From positions 62,001-126,000 of the forward strand of contig DHVX01000043.1 in the NCBI GenBank assembly GCA_002412885.1: a stretch of 64,000 nucleotides of DNA, read 5' to 3'. Numbering within the stretch: position 1 is the stretch's first letter; every line of letters begins with the position of its first letter. Of this stretch, positions 52,169 to 60,101 are shown one piece after another. This DNA is from Bacteroidales bacterium UBA5197. Lineage in GTDB: Bacteria > Bacteroidota > Bacteroidia > Bacteroidales > Lentimicrobiaceae. The notes below the pieces were generated by a model. The model saw nothing but the letters and a program-made list of their open reading frames with translations. It was not told the origin of the DNA and made no database searches. The translations under genes were made by a program, and so were the position numbers.

Positions 52169-53245
52169 ATGAATAATTCTGTTTCAGGACAGCCGTTGCG
52201 CGATATTCCCTTGTTCTTTATCATCGGCCGTCCGCGTTCGGGCACTACCATGCTCAGGCTGCTTTTTGAGGCGCACCCGAATGTTACGATACCGCCCGAA
52301 AGTCCTTTTATACTGAGCTTGTTCAAAAAATACGGCAAGGTTACCGTGTGGGATGCTGCCATTATCAAGGATTACTGCGATGATGTTTTTCAACAGCGCT
52401 ATTTTGACAAATGGCTGATTGATAAAGATGAGCTGCTGAAGCACCTGCTGGAAGAAGAAGGGGTGAATACTTATCACAACATAATCAAAAAAACCTGTCT
52501 GGCTTATAAATCCGTTTATGATAAACAGGAGATAAGGCTGATTGGCGATAAAAACCCGGGATATTCATTGTATATCAGCAGGATACACAAAATATTTCCT
52601 GAAGCGAAAATCATTCATATCACCCGCGATTATCGCGACAATTACCTTTCGTTGATCAATGTAAACTTTGAAGTACCCATTGTACCATTGGTAATTTACC
52701 GTTGGAAATTTGCATTGGGTCAGGCCTGGAAACTGAAAAAGAAAAATCCCGATCTGGTATATTCGATAAAATACGAAGACCTTGCCGCGGATCCGGAAAC
52801 CCATTTCAGGGACCTGTGCAGGTTTATGGAGATTGAATACGATGCATCGGTAATGTCGTTTCATGAGAAGAAATCAGAAGTCGAAAAAGCTTATACAGGC
52901 TCAACAGAGATCGGTATAATCCATAAAAGCCTGATGAACCCGATTTCCACGCAGCGGATGAATCTCTGGAAAACACAAATGAGCCGGAGAGATATCCGGA
53001 TTGCCGATCTGGTTGCAGGTAAAACTGCCGAAAAAGCCGGCTATCAGCGCGAATTCACTTCTTTTAATCCTTTCCTTTATTTGTGGATACTCCCAACCCT
53101 CATTTATGGATGGGCGATGTATCGCCTGCTTCTGCTGGGTGATTATCTGCCTTACCGGATGCGAAACTCCGTGATACAATTTCTGGGAATCTTCCTGAAG
53201 GTCTATTGGAAAATGAATAAGAGGAAGGTGAAGGCGTTGAAATGA
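52169..53245 (+). CDS. Sulfotransferase family protein, paralogue 2
   Basis: The protein has 358 residues. GRPRSGTT (residues 20-27) is the PAPS-binding loop and HITRDYRDNYLSLINVNFEVP the second PAPS region. Long stretches run parallel to the protein at 41783 (FEVPIVPLVIYRWKF against FEVPIVSLVVYKWKY; IGDKNPGYSLY against IGDKNHGYTIY), so the two come from a duplication. Residues 17-36 hold most of the N-terminal motif. Its C-terminus is also hydrophobic (LWILPTLIYGWAMYRLLLLG). Differences around the N-terminal third suggest different acceptors. Confidence 0.9.
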   Translation: MNNSVSGQPLRDIPLFFIIGRPRSGTTMLRLLFEAHPNVTIPPESPFILSLFKKYGKVTVWDAAIIKDYCDDVFQQRYFDKWLIDKDELLKHLLEEEGVNTYHNIIKKTCLAYKSVYDKQEIRLIGDKNPGYSLYISRIHKIFPEAKIIHITRDYRDNYLSLINVNFEVPIVPLVIYRWKFALGQAWKLKKKNPDLVYSIKYEDLAADPETHFRDLCRFMEIEYDASVMSFHEKKSEVEKAYTGSTEIGIIHKSLMNPISTQRMNLWKTQMSRRDIRIADLVAGKTAEKAGYQREFTSFNPFLYLWILPTLIYGWAMYRLLLLGDYLPYRMRNSVIQFLGIFLKVYWKMNKRKVKALK

Positions 53246-53275
53246 ATTTCTAATTTCTAATTTCTACCCGTGAAA

Positions 53276-53450
53276 ATTGAGGTCGGAAGTCGGAGGTCGG
53301 AGGTCGGAAGTCGGAGGTCGGAAGTCGGAAGTCAGGAAAATTTGAAAATTCCGAATTCCGAACCGAAGCGGAGCTCGCCGAAGGGAAATCCACAATCTGC
53401 AATTAGAAGTTGGAAATCCGAAATCCGAAATCCGAAATTCCAAATTACTT
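53276..53450. repeat. Low-complexity GGTCGGAAGTCGGA and AATCCGAAAT repeats
   Basis: Nine-base GAGGTCGGA/GAAGTCGGA units (53279-53333) are followed by AATCCG-type units. The frame from 53270 (SRRSEVGS repeated) is a repeat product and not a gene. Confidence 0.8.
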
Positions 53451-53475
53451 CCTCCCCAAATCCCTCATAGTTTCC

Positions 53476-53483
53476 TATTTTTG
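53476..53483 (+). promoter_or_regulatory. Putative -7 element TATTTTTG
   Basis: It lies 26 bp before the first fatty acyl-AMP ligase ATG. Confidence 0.5.
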
Positions 53484-53509
53484 CACCGCACTAACTTTTC
53501 CCATTCCCT

Positions 53510-55561
53510 ATGGCACTGGATAATTTTCTTAACGACTGCATTACTGAAGAGGATACATACAAATACACCCTTCCTGAGATTCTTCAGACCCGGGCAACTT
53601 ACACGCCTGATGCGACAGCCTATATTTTCCTCAGAGACGGCGATGACGATGAAGAAAGAATCACCTACAGGGAATTGGATCAGGCAGCAAGAAAAATTGC
53701 CTACCATTTAAGGCTTACCGGTGCTGCCGGCGATCGTGCGCTGATGCTTTTCCCTCCGGGACTGGAATTTGTAAAAGCATTGTTTGGTTGCTTTTATGCC
53801 GGTGTGATTGCTGTGCCTGCTTATGCACCACGTAAAAACCGATCGTTAGACCGAATAAAAATGCTGGTTGTCGATTCAGGATCAACCCTGGTACTTTCAA
53901 ATGCAGATATTTCTCAGGCCATCGAAAGGTCATTCTCCGATCTGGATGAATTAAAGCAGATGAAATGGTTGATTATGGAGGATATCACCACCGATGGTAA
54001 CATTGACACAGGTGCGGGGGTACTCTCTCAGCCCGGCGAAGTTGCCCTGCTGCAATATACTTCCGGATCGACGGGGCAGCCGAAGGGAGTAATGGTTACA
54101 CACCGGAACATCATGCGGAATTGTGATTTTATTCGTTCCAGTTTTGGTTTTTCGCATCAAAGTATCGGTGTTTCATGGCTGCCCACGTTTCATGACATGG
54201 GTTTGGTTGGCCAGATTTTCCAGCCGGTTTTCACAGGATTTACAAGTGTTCTGATGCCTCCGGTCACCTTCCTTCAAAAGCCAATACGCTGGATGAGAGC
54301 ATTTTCGAAATATCGCGGGACAATGGGTGGCGCACCAAATTTTGCGTTTGACCTCCTGGCCGATAGTACAACTCCGGAAGAAAGGGAAGGGCTTGATCTC
54401 TCGTCGATCAAAACCATTTATTGCGGAGCCGAACCCATAAGGAAATCAACTTTTGACAGGTTTGCTGATGTGTACAAAGCCTATGGCCTGACCCCTGAAA
54501 TGCTCTATCCTTGCTACGGAATGGCCGAAACCACACTGATTACTTCCGGCCCTCCGGCTTTGCGCGGACCAGTTTATCTTTGCGTTTCGGGCAATGCTTT
54601 GGAAAAGAACAGAATAGAACAAGTTGCTACCGACCACCCTGATGCCCGATATCTGACAGGTGTTGGATTTCCATGGCTGGATACAAGGGTAAGGATTATT
54701 GACCCGGAGACATTGATTCAATGTACCGATGAAAAAGTTGGTGAAGTATGGGTGACCGGTTCAAGTGTGACTTATGGATACTGGAATAATCCGGAAATTA
54801 CCACAGCGGTTTTTCAAGCTAAACTGAATGACGAGCCGGACACCAACTGGCTTCGCACCGGAGATCTGGGCTTCTACCATAATGGAGAGCTCTATATAAC
54901 CGGAAGACTAAAAGATGTGATCATCATTCATGGAAGAAATTACTATCCGCAGGATATTGAATTTCATACCGAAAATAGTCACCCTGCGCTCCAGTCAAAT
55001 GCCAGTGCTGCTTTTTCGGTTGATGTTGACAATGAAGAGAAATTGGTGATTGTTGCCGAAGTTCAACGCTCTTTTATTCGGGATCTGGATGTTAATTCTG
55101 TTTGTGATGCCATTAGGGAGCAAATTTCAGAAGAGTTTGAATTGGAGGTTTATGCCATTCAATTGCTTCGTACAGCAAGCATCCTTAAAACATCAAGCGG
55201 TAAAATTCAGCGCAAAGCCTGCCGTGATGGTTTCCTCAGTAAGACTTTATTGGTGGTTGGAGAATCAATCAATGAAAGTGCTTCAGAAGTTACAGAAACA
55301 GGCAATGAAAAACCCGATATTACTTCGCTTCAGGCATGGCTGATTGCCTGGATACATATTCACCTGAAAATTCCTTTCGAGCGTATCGATCAGTCTAAAT
55401 CCATTTCGGTTTACGGACTCAATTCAATGAAAGCCGTTCAGCTTCAGCAGGATGTACTCACAAAGTTCGGAGTAAATATCCCTCCTTATGTTTTCTTCGA
55501 TAAAATTACGGTGAAAGAACTCTGCGAACGGGCATTTGCGAAAATGAATGAAATTGAATAG
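53510..55561 (+). CDS. Fatty acyl-AMP ligase with C-terminal carrier domain
   Basis: The protein has 683 residues. The adenylate-forming domain is of FAAL type: YTSGSTGQPKGVMVTH (P-loop), SWLPTFHDMGLVGQIFQPVF, YCGAEPIRKSTF, YPCYGMAETTLI, RTGDLGFYHNGELYITGR and KDVIIIHGRNYYPQDIE. Residues about 605-683 are a phosphopantetheine carrier domain with S639 in GLNSMKAVQLQ. FAALs activate a fatty acid as acyl-AMP and pass it to a carrier protein rather than to CoA. The fused carrier suggests that the acyl chain is held for a later transfer or extension step. No polyketide synthase or NRPS gene is in the window. Confidence 0.92.
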   Translation: MALDNFLNDCITEEDTYKYTLPEILQTRATYTPDATAYIFLRDGDDDEERITYRELDQAARKIAYHLRLTGAAGDRALMLFPPGLEFVKALFGCFYAGVIAVPAYAPRKNRSLDRIKMLVVDSGSTLVLSNADISQAIERSFSDLDELKQMKWLIMEDITTDGNIDTGAGVLSQPGEVALLQYTSGSTGQPKGVMVTHRNIMRNCDFIRSSFGFSHQSIGVSWLPTFHDMGLVGQIFQPVFTGFTSVLMPPVTFLQKPIRWMRAFSKYRGTMGGAPNFAFDLLADSTTPEEREGLDLSSIKTIYCGAEPIRKSTFDRFADVYKAYGLTPEMLYPCYGMAETTLITSGPPALRGPVYLCVSGNALEKNRIEQVATDHPDARYLTGVGFPWLDTRVRIIDPETLIQCTDEKVGEVWVTGSSVTYGYWNNPEITTAVFQAKLNDEPDTNWLRTGDLGFYHNGELYITGRLKDVIIIHGRNYYPQDIEFHTENSHPALQSNASAAFSVDVDNEEKLVIVAEVQRSFIRDLDVNSVCDAIREQISEEFELEVYAIQLLRTASILKTSSGKIQRKACRDGFLSKTLLVVGESINESASEVTETGNEKPDITSLQAWLIAWIHIHLKIPFERIDQSKSISVYGLNSMKAVQLQQDVLTKFGVNIPPYVFFDKITVKELCERAFAKMNEIE

Positions 55562-55650
55562 CGGGATTTATTTAGAAATAATCCTGATTTTTATCGCTTA
55601 TTAAGGATTAATTGGTTGAAAAATTATCGATTAGACCTTTCACGCAGGAA

Positions 55651-56290
55651 TTTAGCTACCATTGACAGATTGTCGTTTTGTCCTTCGACTCCGCTCAGGA
55701 TGACATCGTAGAGAGTTGATAACGTGTATATTATAGAGGAACACTGTTGTCCAAACACTAATTTCACACTGAGCGACTCCGAAAGGCTATCGGAACTGCT
55801 ACCAATGTCAGATTAAAATAATTTCAAATGTTGATGAAAGTAAAAATCAACCTTAATCACTCTAAATAACCTTAGTAACAAAACTGACCCCAACGATTTT
55901 TGAACCTTAATTTTTCTTCAGAACCTTGTCAGACAAAACACTTTTTAATACTTGGGAAAATAAGGTTAGGAAGAGATATTAAGGTTGCAGGTGTTTGGGA
56001 GTGATAACTGTTACTAAGGTTTGGAAGATAATTAAGGTTGGCCCTGCTCACTGAAAAGTGGAAAAATGCTTTCGAATTTTCTGAAAATGAATTAGGTTGC
56101 TGATTATACCTGTCATCTCCGTATTATGCTCAATTTTTTTTTGAGTGCAAATTCAGCATGACATTGTAAATAGCTGTTAACATGTATATTAAAAAAACGA
56201 ATGTTGCCAATACACGAATGTCACACTGAGCCTGACTGCCGCGCAGTCAGGCAGGCGGAGTCGAAGTGTTTAAACGCTTGATTACCTGTT
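55651..56290. repeat. Dispersed repeat family, second locus
   Basis: The 802-bp spacer 55562-56363 has no gene. CCTTCGACTCCGCTCAGGA at 55682, CACACTGAGCGACTCCGAA at 55764, ATTATGCTCAA at 56122 and TCACACTGAGC...GGAGTCGAAGTGT at 56221-56270 are shared with 3021-3255, in a different order. The middle (55810-56100) is AT-rich with no pattern I can name. Confidence 0.75.
56231..56255. repeat. Palindrome nested in a repeat
   Basis: Twenty-five bases containing CTGACTGCCGCGCAGTCAG (56232-56250; 8-bp stem) interrupt the TCACACTGAG/CGGAGTCGAAGTGT element exactly at the middle of its symmetry. Confidence 0.7.
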
Positions 56291-56363
56291 ATATCCGCAT
56301 CAATTTGCGCACAGAAATCAATGAAATCAGGGATTATTTCCGTTTATGGATTTTAATTAACCT

Positions 56364-56597
56364 TTACGCAACTTTCGACTCAATAATCCTGTAGATATCC
56401 TCAACAGTTTTTGAATTGGCTATATCTTCGGCATTGATGGCAACGTCGTATTCGGTTTTTACCAAAGCAATCAAAATAAGTGCATTGATTGAGTTCCATT
56501 CAAATACTTCCCTGAAAATACTTTCAGGTTTCAGGGTTCCTGGCTCAATGTCATCAAATTCTTCTTCAATTCGGGCGATAAATTCTTCAATTTTCAT
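56364..56597 (-). CDS. Acyl carrier protein
   Basis: The protein has 77 residues. The phosphopantetheine site is S36 in FEWNSINALILIALV. Bacteroidota specialised carriers often read WxS here instead of the DSL of housekeeping AcpP. It is acidic (EEEFDDIEPGTLKPE). It lies alone between the FAAL-carrier gene (convergent) and the radical SAM gene (divergent). It would be the free carrier used by the second FAAL, which lacks its own carrier domain, or by the KAS III/SDR pair; this pairing is inference. Confidence 0.92.
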   Translation of the reverse strand: MKIEEFIARIEEEFDDIEPGTLKPESIFREVFEWNSINALILIALVKTEYDVAINAEDIANSKTVEDIYRIIESKVA

Positions 56598-56616
56598 TTG
56601 TAAAGGTTTTGAGCTG

Positions 56617-56624
56617 CAAAGGTA
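56617..56624 (-). promoter_or_regulatory. Putative -7 element for the acyl carrier gene
   Basis: TACCTTTG on the minus strand, 20 bp before the start codon. Confidence 0.5.
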
Positions 56625-56730
56625 AAAAGTTTCGGCTGTTGTTTCATTTTTTCGTAGCTTGTATTGAATGTCTTTTCTATAGGATATATGCTTATTATTG
56701 CATTCTTAATTAAATCAGACTAAAATCCGG

Positions 56731-58215
56731 ATGAATATCACACGCAGAAAACTACTCCTGATCAATCCCATAAACCAAAATGTACAAGGTCTGGTTAACG
56801 ATCCCAGTACCAGTTTTATGCCCTTGGGACTGGGTATTATTGCAGCGCTTACACCTGATAACTGGGACATTGAATTCATTGATGAAAGTTTTGAGATGTT
56901 TACACCCAGACAAGCCGACCTTGTTGGATTAACCGCTTTTACAACCAACGCGCCACGCGCCTATGAGATTGCTGCTATATGCCGCGAGCTAGGCATCTAT
57001 ACCGTAATGGGAGGCATCCATGCCAGTATGATGACCAATGAAGTTGCGAATTACGTAGATACAGTAATCGCAGGTGAAGCCGAGACTGCATGGCCGGTAT
57101 TTCTAAATGATTTTGAATCAGGGAAGCCCAAACCAATATATCATAGCGGAATTACTCCTGTAAACCTGATTCCGCATGCACGGCGAGATATTTTCAAGTA
57201 TCCTTATGTGAATGATCTGATACAAACTTCGCGCGGATGCCCTATGGGCTGCGATTTTTGTTCGGTAACTGAACTTTGCGGAAAGCAATACCGCGAAAGA
57301 GATGTAGAGGACGTGCTGGATGAAATGGAGAAGTTGACACGTCCTATGGTTTTTATTGTGGATGACCATCTGGTTAACAACAATAAACAAGGTCGCGAAA
57401 GAGCAATCCGCTTATTTAAGGGTATGGTTGACCGGGGAATTAAAAACCTCTGGCTTGGTCAGGCTTCCATCAATTTTGCAGATGATGAGGAAGTGCTTTA
57501 TTGGGCTGCCAAAAGCGGTTGTACACTGATTCTGCTAGGCATCGAAGCAGAGACAACCGTGGCGTTGGCCGATGCAAAAAAAAGGCTGAACCTTAGCCGT
57601 GGTGTTGATTCCTACAGAGAATCTTTCAAAAAAATTCATCGTCATGGTATAGGTATACTCGGAGCCATGATTTTCGGCATGGAAAGCGATGGCCGGGAGG
57701 AGTTGCTGGCACGCCGCGATTTTATTCTCAGCAGTGGCATTGATGCCATTCAGGCAAGTATAATGACCCCGCTTCCGGGAACGGGACTTTTTAAGCGCAT
57801 GAAAGCCGAAAATAAAATAGAACTAAATAACTTTCCTGAAGACTGGAAGTATTATCATTTTATGCAGGCTACCGCGGGCACTTCAAAACTTACCCGCGAA
57901 GAACTTCAGGAAACCATGAAAGAAATCTGGTGGAGCATGTACAACAAGGACAACATCCGGAAAATGATGTTTAAAACCCTGTGGCGTACCCGCAATTTAA
58001 ACACCGCTTACTGGGTTTACGGCGCCAACCACAATTATGGCCGTGTTGTTCTGGAGGATATGATTAACGACAAGCCCGACGGACTCAACCGCCAACTGGA
58101 GTGGAATTCAGGTAAAAGATCCCTATACCTGAAACTGACCGACTATATTCTGATGTTTTTTTATGCCGTTTCCTGGCAAAAAATGGTGGATAGATTTAAA
58201 GGACGTCACGGATAA
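56731..58215 (+). CDS. B12-binding-domain radical SAM protein
   Basis: The protein has 494 residues. Residues about 1-140 form a cobalamin-binding-like Rossmann domain (LLINPINQNVQGL, VMGGIHASMMTNEV), without the DxHxxG lower-ligand motif. The radical SAM core has SRGCPMGCDFCSV, the CxxxCxxC site of the 4Fe4S cluster, then FIVDDHLVNN and LGIEAETTVAL. The C-terminal region ends with a hydrophobic stretch (DYILMFFYAVSWQKMVDRF), which suggests contact with the membrane. Relatives methylate or rearrange lipids, hopanoids and other unactivated carbons. Placement beside ACP and FAAL genes fits an acyl or lipid substrate, but none is shown. Confidence 0.9.
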   Translation: MNITRRKLLLINPINQNVQGLVNDPSTSFMPLGLGIIAALTPDNWDIEFIDESFEMFTPRQADLVGLTAFTTNAPRAYEIAAICRELGIYTVMGGIHASMMTNEVANYVDTVIAGEAETAWPVFLNDFESGKPKPIYHSGITPVNLIPHARRDIFKYPYVNDLIQTSRGCPMGCDFCSVTELCGKQYRERDVEDVLDEMEKLTRPMVFIVDDHLVNNNKQGRERAIRLFKGMVDRGIKNLWLGQASINFADDEEVLYWAAKSGCTLILLGIEAETTVALADAKKRLNLSRGVDSYRESFKKIHRHGIGILGAMIFGMESDGREELLARRDFILSSGIDAIQASIMTPLPGTGLFKRMKAENKIELNNFPEDWKYYHFMQATAGTSKLTREELQETMKEIWWSMYNKDNIRKMMFKTLWRTRNLNTAYWVYGANHNYGRVVLEDMINDKPDGLNRQLEWNSGKRSLYLKLTDYILMFFYAVSWQKMVDRFKGRHG

Positions 58216-58280
58216 AAAATAAGTATGATATTTTCTCCGTGGATAGTTATTCCTAACCTGAATTATTCATCAACTTTTAA

Positions 58281-58396
58281 TTTTGGGCTAAAGCCCCATA
58301 ATACCGGCGGTTTTTAATTACCCCGACCTTAAGGTCGGGGTAACTCAAACGGCTACCTACATGGACTTTAGTCCAATTTATGAATTATTCAGGCTA
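58281..58396 (-). repeat. Stop-codon-abutting palindromic repeat, copy 2
   Basis: Read on the minus strand it starts at the stop codon of the second FAAL (TAGCCTGAATAATTCA) and runs through GGACTAAAGTCC, GCCGTTTGAGTTACCCCGAC and GGGCTTTAGCCC, matching copy 1 at 1764-1880. It lies between convergent genes. Outer bases CCTGAATTATTCAT (58257-58270) and ATGAATTATTCAGG (58380-58393) also form an inverted repeat with one mismatch. Confidence 0.8.
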
Positions 58397-60091
58397 AAGG
58401 TTTTCCGGAAAAATTACCTGTCCGTCAAAATCACCGGCATTGTAGCGCTGCATAAGTTTATAGCGCTGCAATTTTCCGCTTGATGTTTTCGGAATTTCAT
58501 TCGATTTTACCATCACCAGCTCATCCACCGTAATGCCGAGATTTGCACGAAGCAGATTCCGCAATTGCCTGAAGGTTTCAACTGCTTTTTCGCCCGGCGA
58601 ACCTGCCAGGAAAGCAATCACTTTGTCGTGGCCGGTTTTAGTGCTTGTGGTTCCGCCGAAACACACTTTCCCATAGCTGATATCTTCCAGTGTGCACGCC
58701 ATTACTTCAAGGTCGTTGGCAAAATAATTTCGCCCGCTCTTGAAAATAATATCCTTGTGGCGGCCGCTGACATAAAGGTTCCCTTCAAAAAAGAAACCGA
58801 TATCTCCGGTCCGCAGCCAGCCATTGCAAAAAGCGGCTTCAGTTTCTTCCGGCTTATTGTAATATCCTTTTGTAATTCCGGCTCCGCGAAGCTGAATCTG
58901 TCCGGCCAGTCCATCAGCAATTGGCTCATCGGAAGCATCCACAATCCGTATTTCGGTATCGTTAAGAGCTACACCAACGCCAGATAGAATGCGGGCAGTC
59001 TGATCGGAGGGATCAGCTTGAATGGCTTTGTTTTCCAGATCAAGTGCTCTTGAATCAAAAGCAGTGATCACCGAAGCTTGCATAAGGGGAGTAAAAGTAA
59101 TTGCGAGCGTAGCCTCGGCCATACCATACACGGGCATCATGGCTTCGGGTCTGAAGCCGAAAGGTTGCAGCTTTTCCACAAAATCATTCATAATCTGTAC
59201 CGAAATCGGCTCTGCACCATTCAACATGGCTTTCATTGAAGAGAAATCCCAGTCGGGCAAAGTTTTCTTCCGGCTAAGAAAACGTTGAACCAATGCCAGA
59301 CCGAAATTCGGGCAACCCGTTACATTAATTCTGGCCTCACTCATCAGATCGAGCCATAAGCCCGGATTCTTAATAAAGTCAATGGTTTCTATATGGAACT
59401 GATTATGCGTAACGTATATTGGTGTAAGATGATAGCCGATCAGCCCCATGTCATGAAATAGAGGCATCCAGTTGCCGGTACTATCGCAATGTTCAACGTC
59501 GAGACCGATATGAATGGCATCCATATTCACCATCAGATTATGGTGTGTAAGCATTATCCCTTTCGGATCGCCGGTGCTGCCGGATGAGAACTGTATAAAT
59601 GCAAGATCTTCGGGATGAAGTATTGGTCTGATAAATTCGCCACTGGTATCCAGATCGCTGATGTGTTTCACCTTTTTTGTGAGAAGTTCGTCTGTTTCCA
59701 TTCCTTTCGAACTGAAAAAAATGAAGGGTTCGTTCAGTTGGGTGAAAACATTCTTCAGTTTTACCACAGCAGGGTTATATCCCGAAAAGGTGACCGGTGG
59801 CTGCAAAACGGTTGGTACAACTCCTGCAAGGAAACAACCCCACAAAAGTGATATGGTTTCGCGGTTGTTTTGCGTGGCAATGATGACTTTGTCGCCGGCT
59901 TTCATGCCAAGATGCTGCAGTCCGGAAGCAAGTTGCAGGGCCTCAGCGTAAAGCTCGCGGTAGGTTTGGCGGGTGATTTCACCATTCTCCTGCATATAGC
60001 CTATGTAAAGATCTTCGTCGAATTCTGCTGCCCTTTTGAGCAGCGCAGGAAGGGTTAGTTCAGGTTGATAGTAGTTGCTTATTTCAGGCAT
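58394..60091 (-). CDS. Fatty acyl-AMP ligase without carrier domain
   Basis: The protein has 565 residues from the ATG at 60091; the extension to 60139 overlaps the upstream TPR gene and is unlikely. FAAL-type adenylation motifs: FIQFSSGSTGDPKGIMLTH, NWMPLFHDMGLIGYHLTPIY, LNGAEPISVQIM, MMPVYGMAEATLAI, RTGDIGFFFEGNLYVSGR, KDIIFKSGRNYFANDLE. There is no carrier domain, unlike the protein at 53510, so it needs a free ACP such as that at 56364. It follows the TMTC-like gene by 10 bp and is probably co-transcribed with it, linking acyl activation to a membrane glycosyltransferase. Confidence 0.92.
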   Translation of the reverse strand: MPEISNYYQPELTLPALLKRAAEFDEDLYIGYMQENGEITRQTYRELYAEALQLASGLQHLGMKAGDKVIIATQNNRETISLLWGCFLAGVVPTVLQPPVTFSGYNPAVVKLKNVFTQLNEPFIFFSSKGMETDELLTKKVKHISDLDTSGEFIRPILHPEDLAFIQFSSGSTGDPKGIMLTHHNLMVNMDAIHIGLDVEHCDSTGNWMPLFHDMGLIGYHLTPIYVTHNQFHIETIDFIKNPGLWLDLMSEARINVTGCPNFGLALVQRFLSRKKTLPDWDFSSMKAMLNGAEPISVQIMNDFVEKLQPFGFRPEAMMPVYGMAEATLAITFTPLMQASVITAFDSRALDLENKAIQADPSDQTARILSGVGVALNDTEIRIVDASDEPIADGLAGQIQLRGAGITKGYYNKPEETEAAFCNGWLRTGDIGFFFEGNLYVSGRHKDIIFKSGRNYFANDLEVMACTLEDISYGKVCFGGTTSTKTGHDKVIAFLAGSPGEKAVETFRQLRNLLRANLGITVDELVMVKSNEIPKTSSGKLQRYKLMQRYNAGDFDGQVIFPENL

Positions 60092-60101
60092 GTTCTTGTT
60101 T

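Noticed and set aside
53270..53470. ORF with repeated SRRSEVGS
   Set aside because: It is a direct translation of GAAGTCGGA repeats, without gene-like features.
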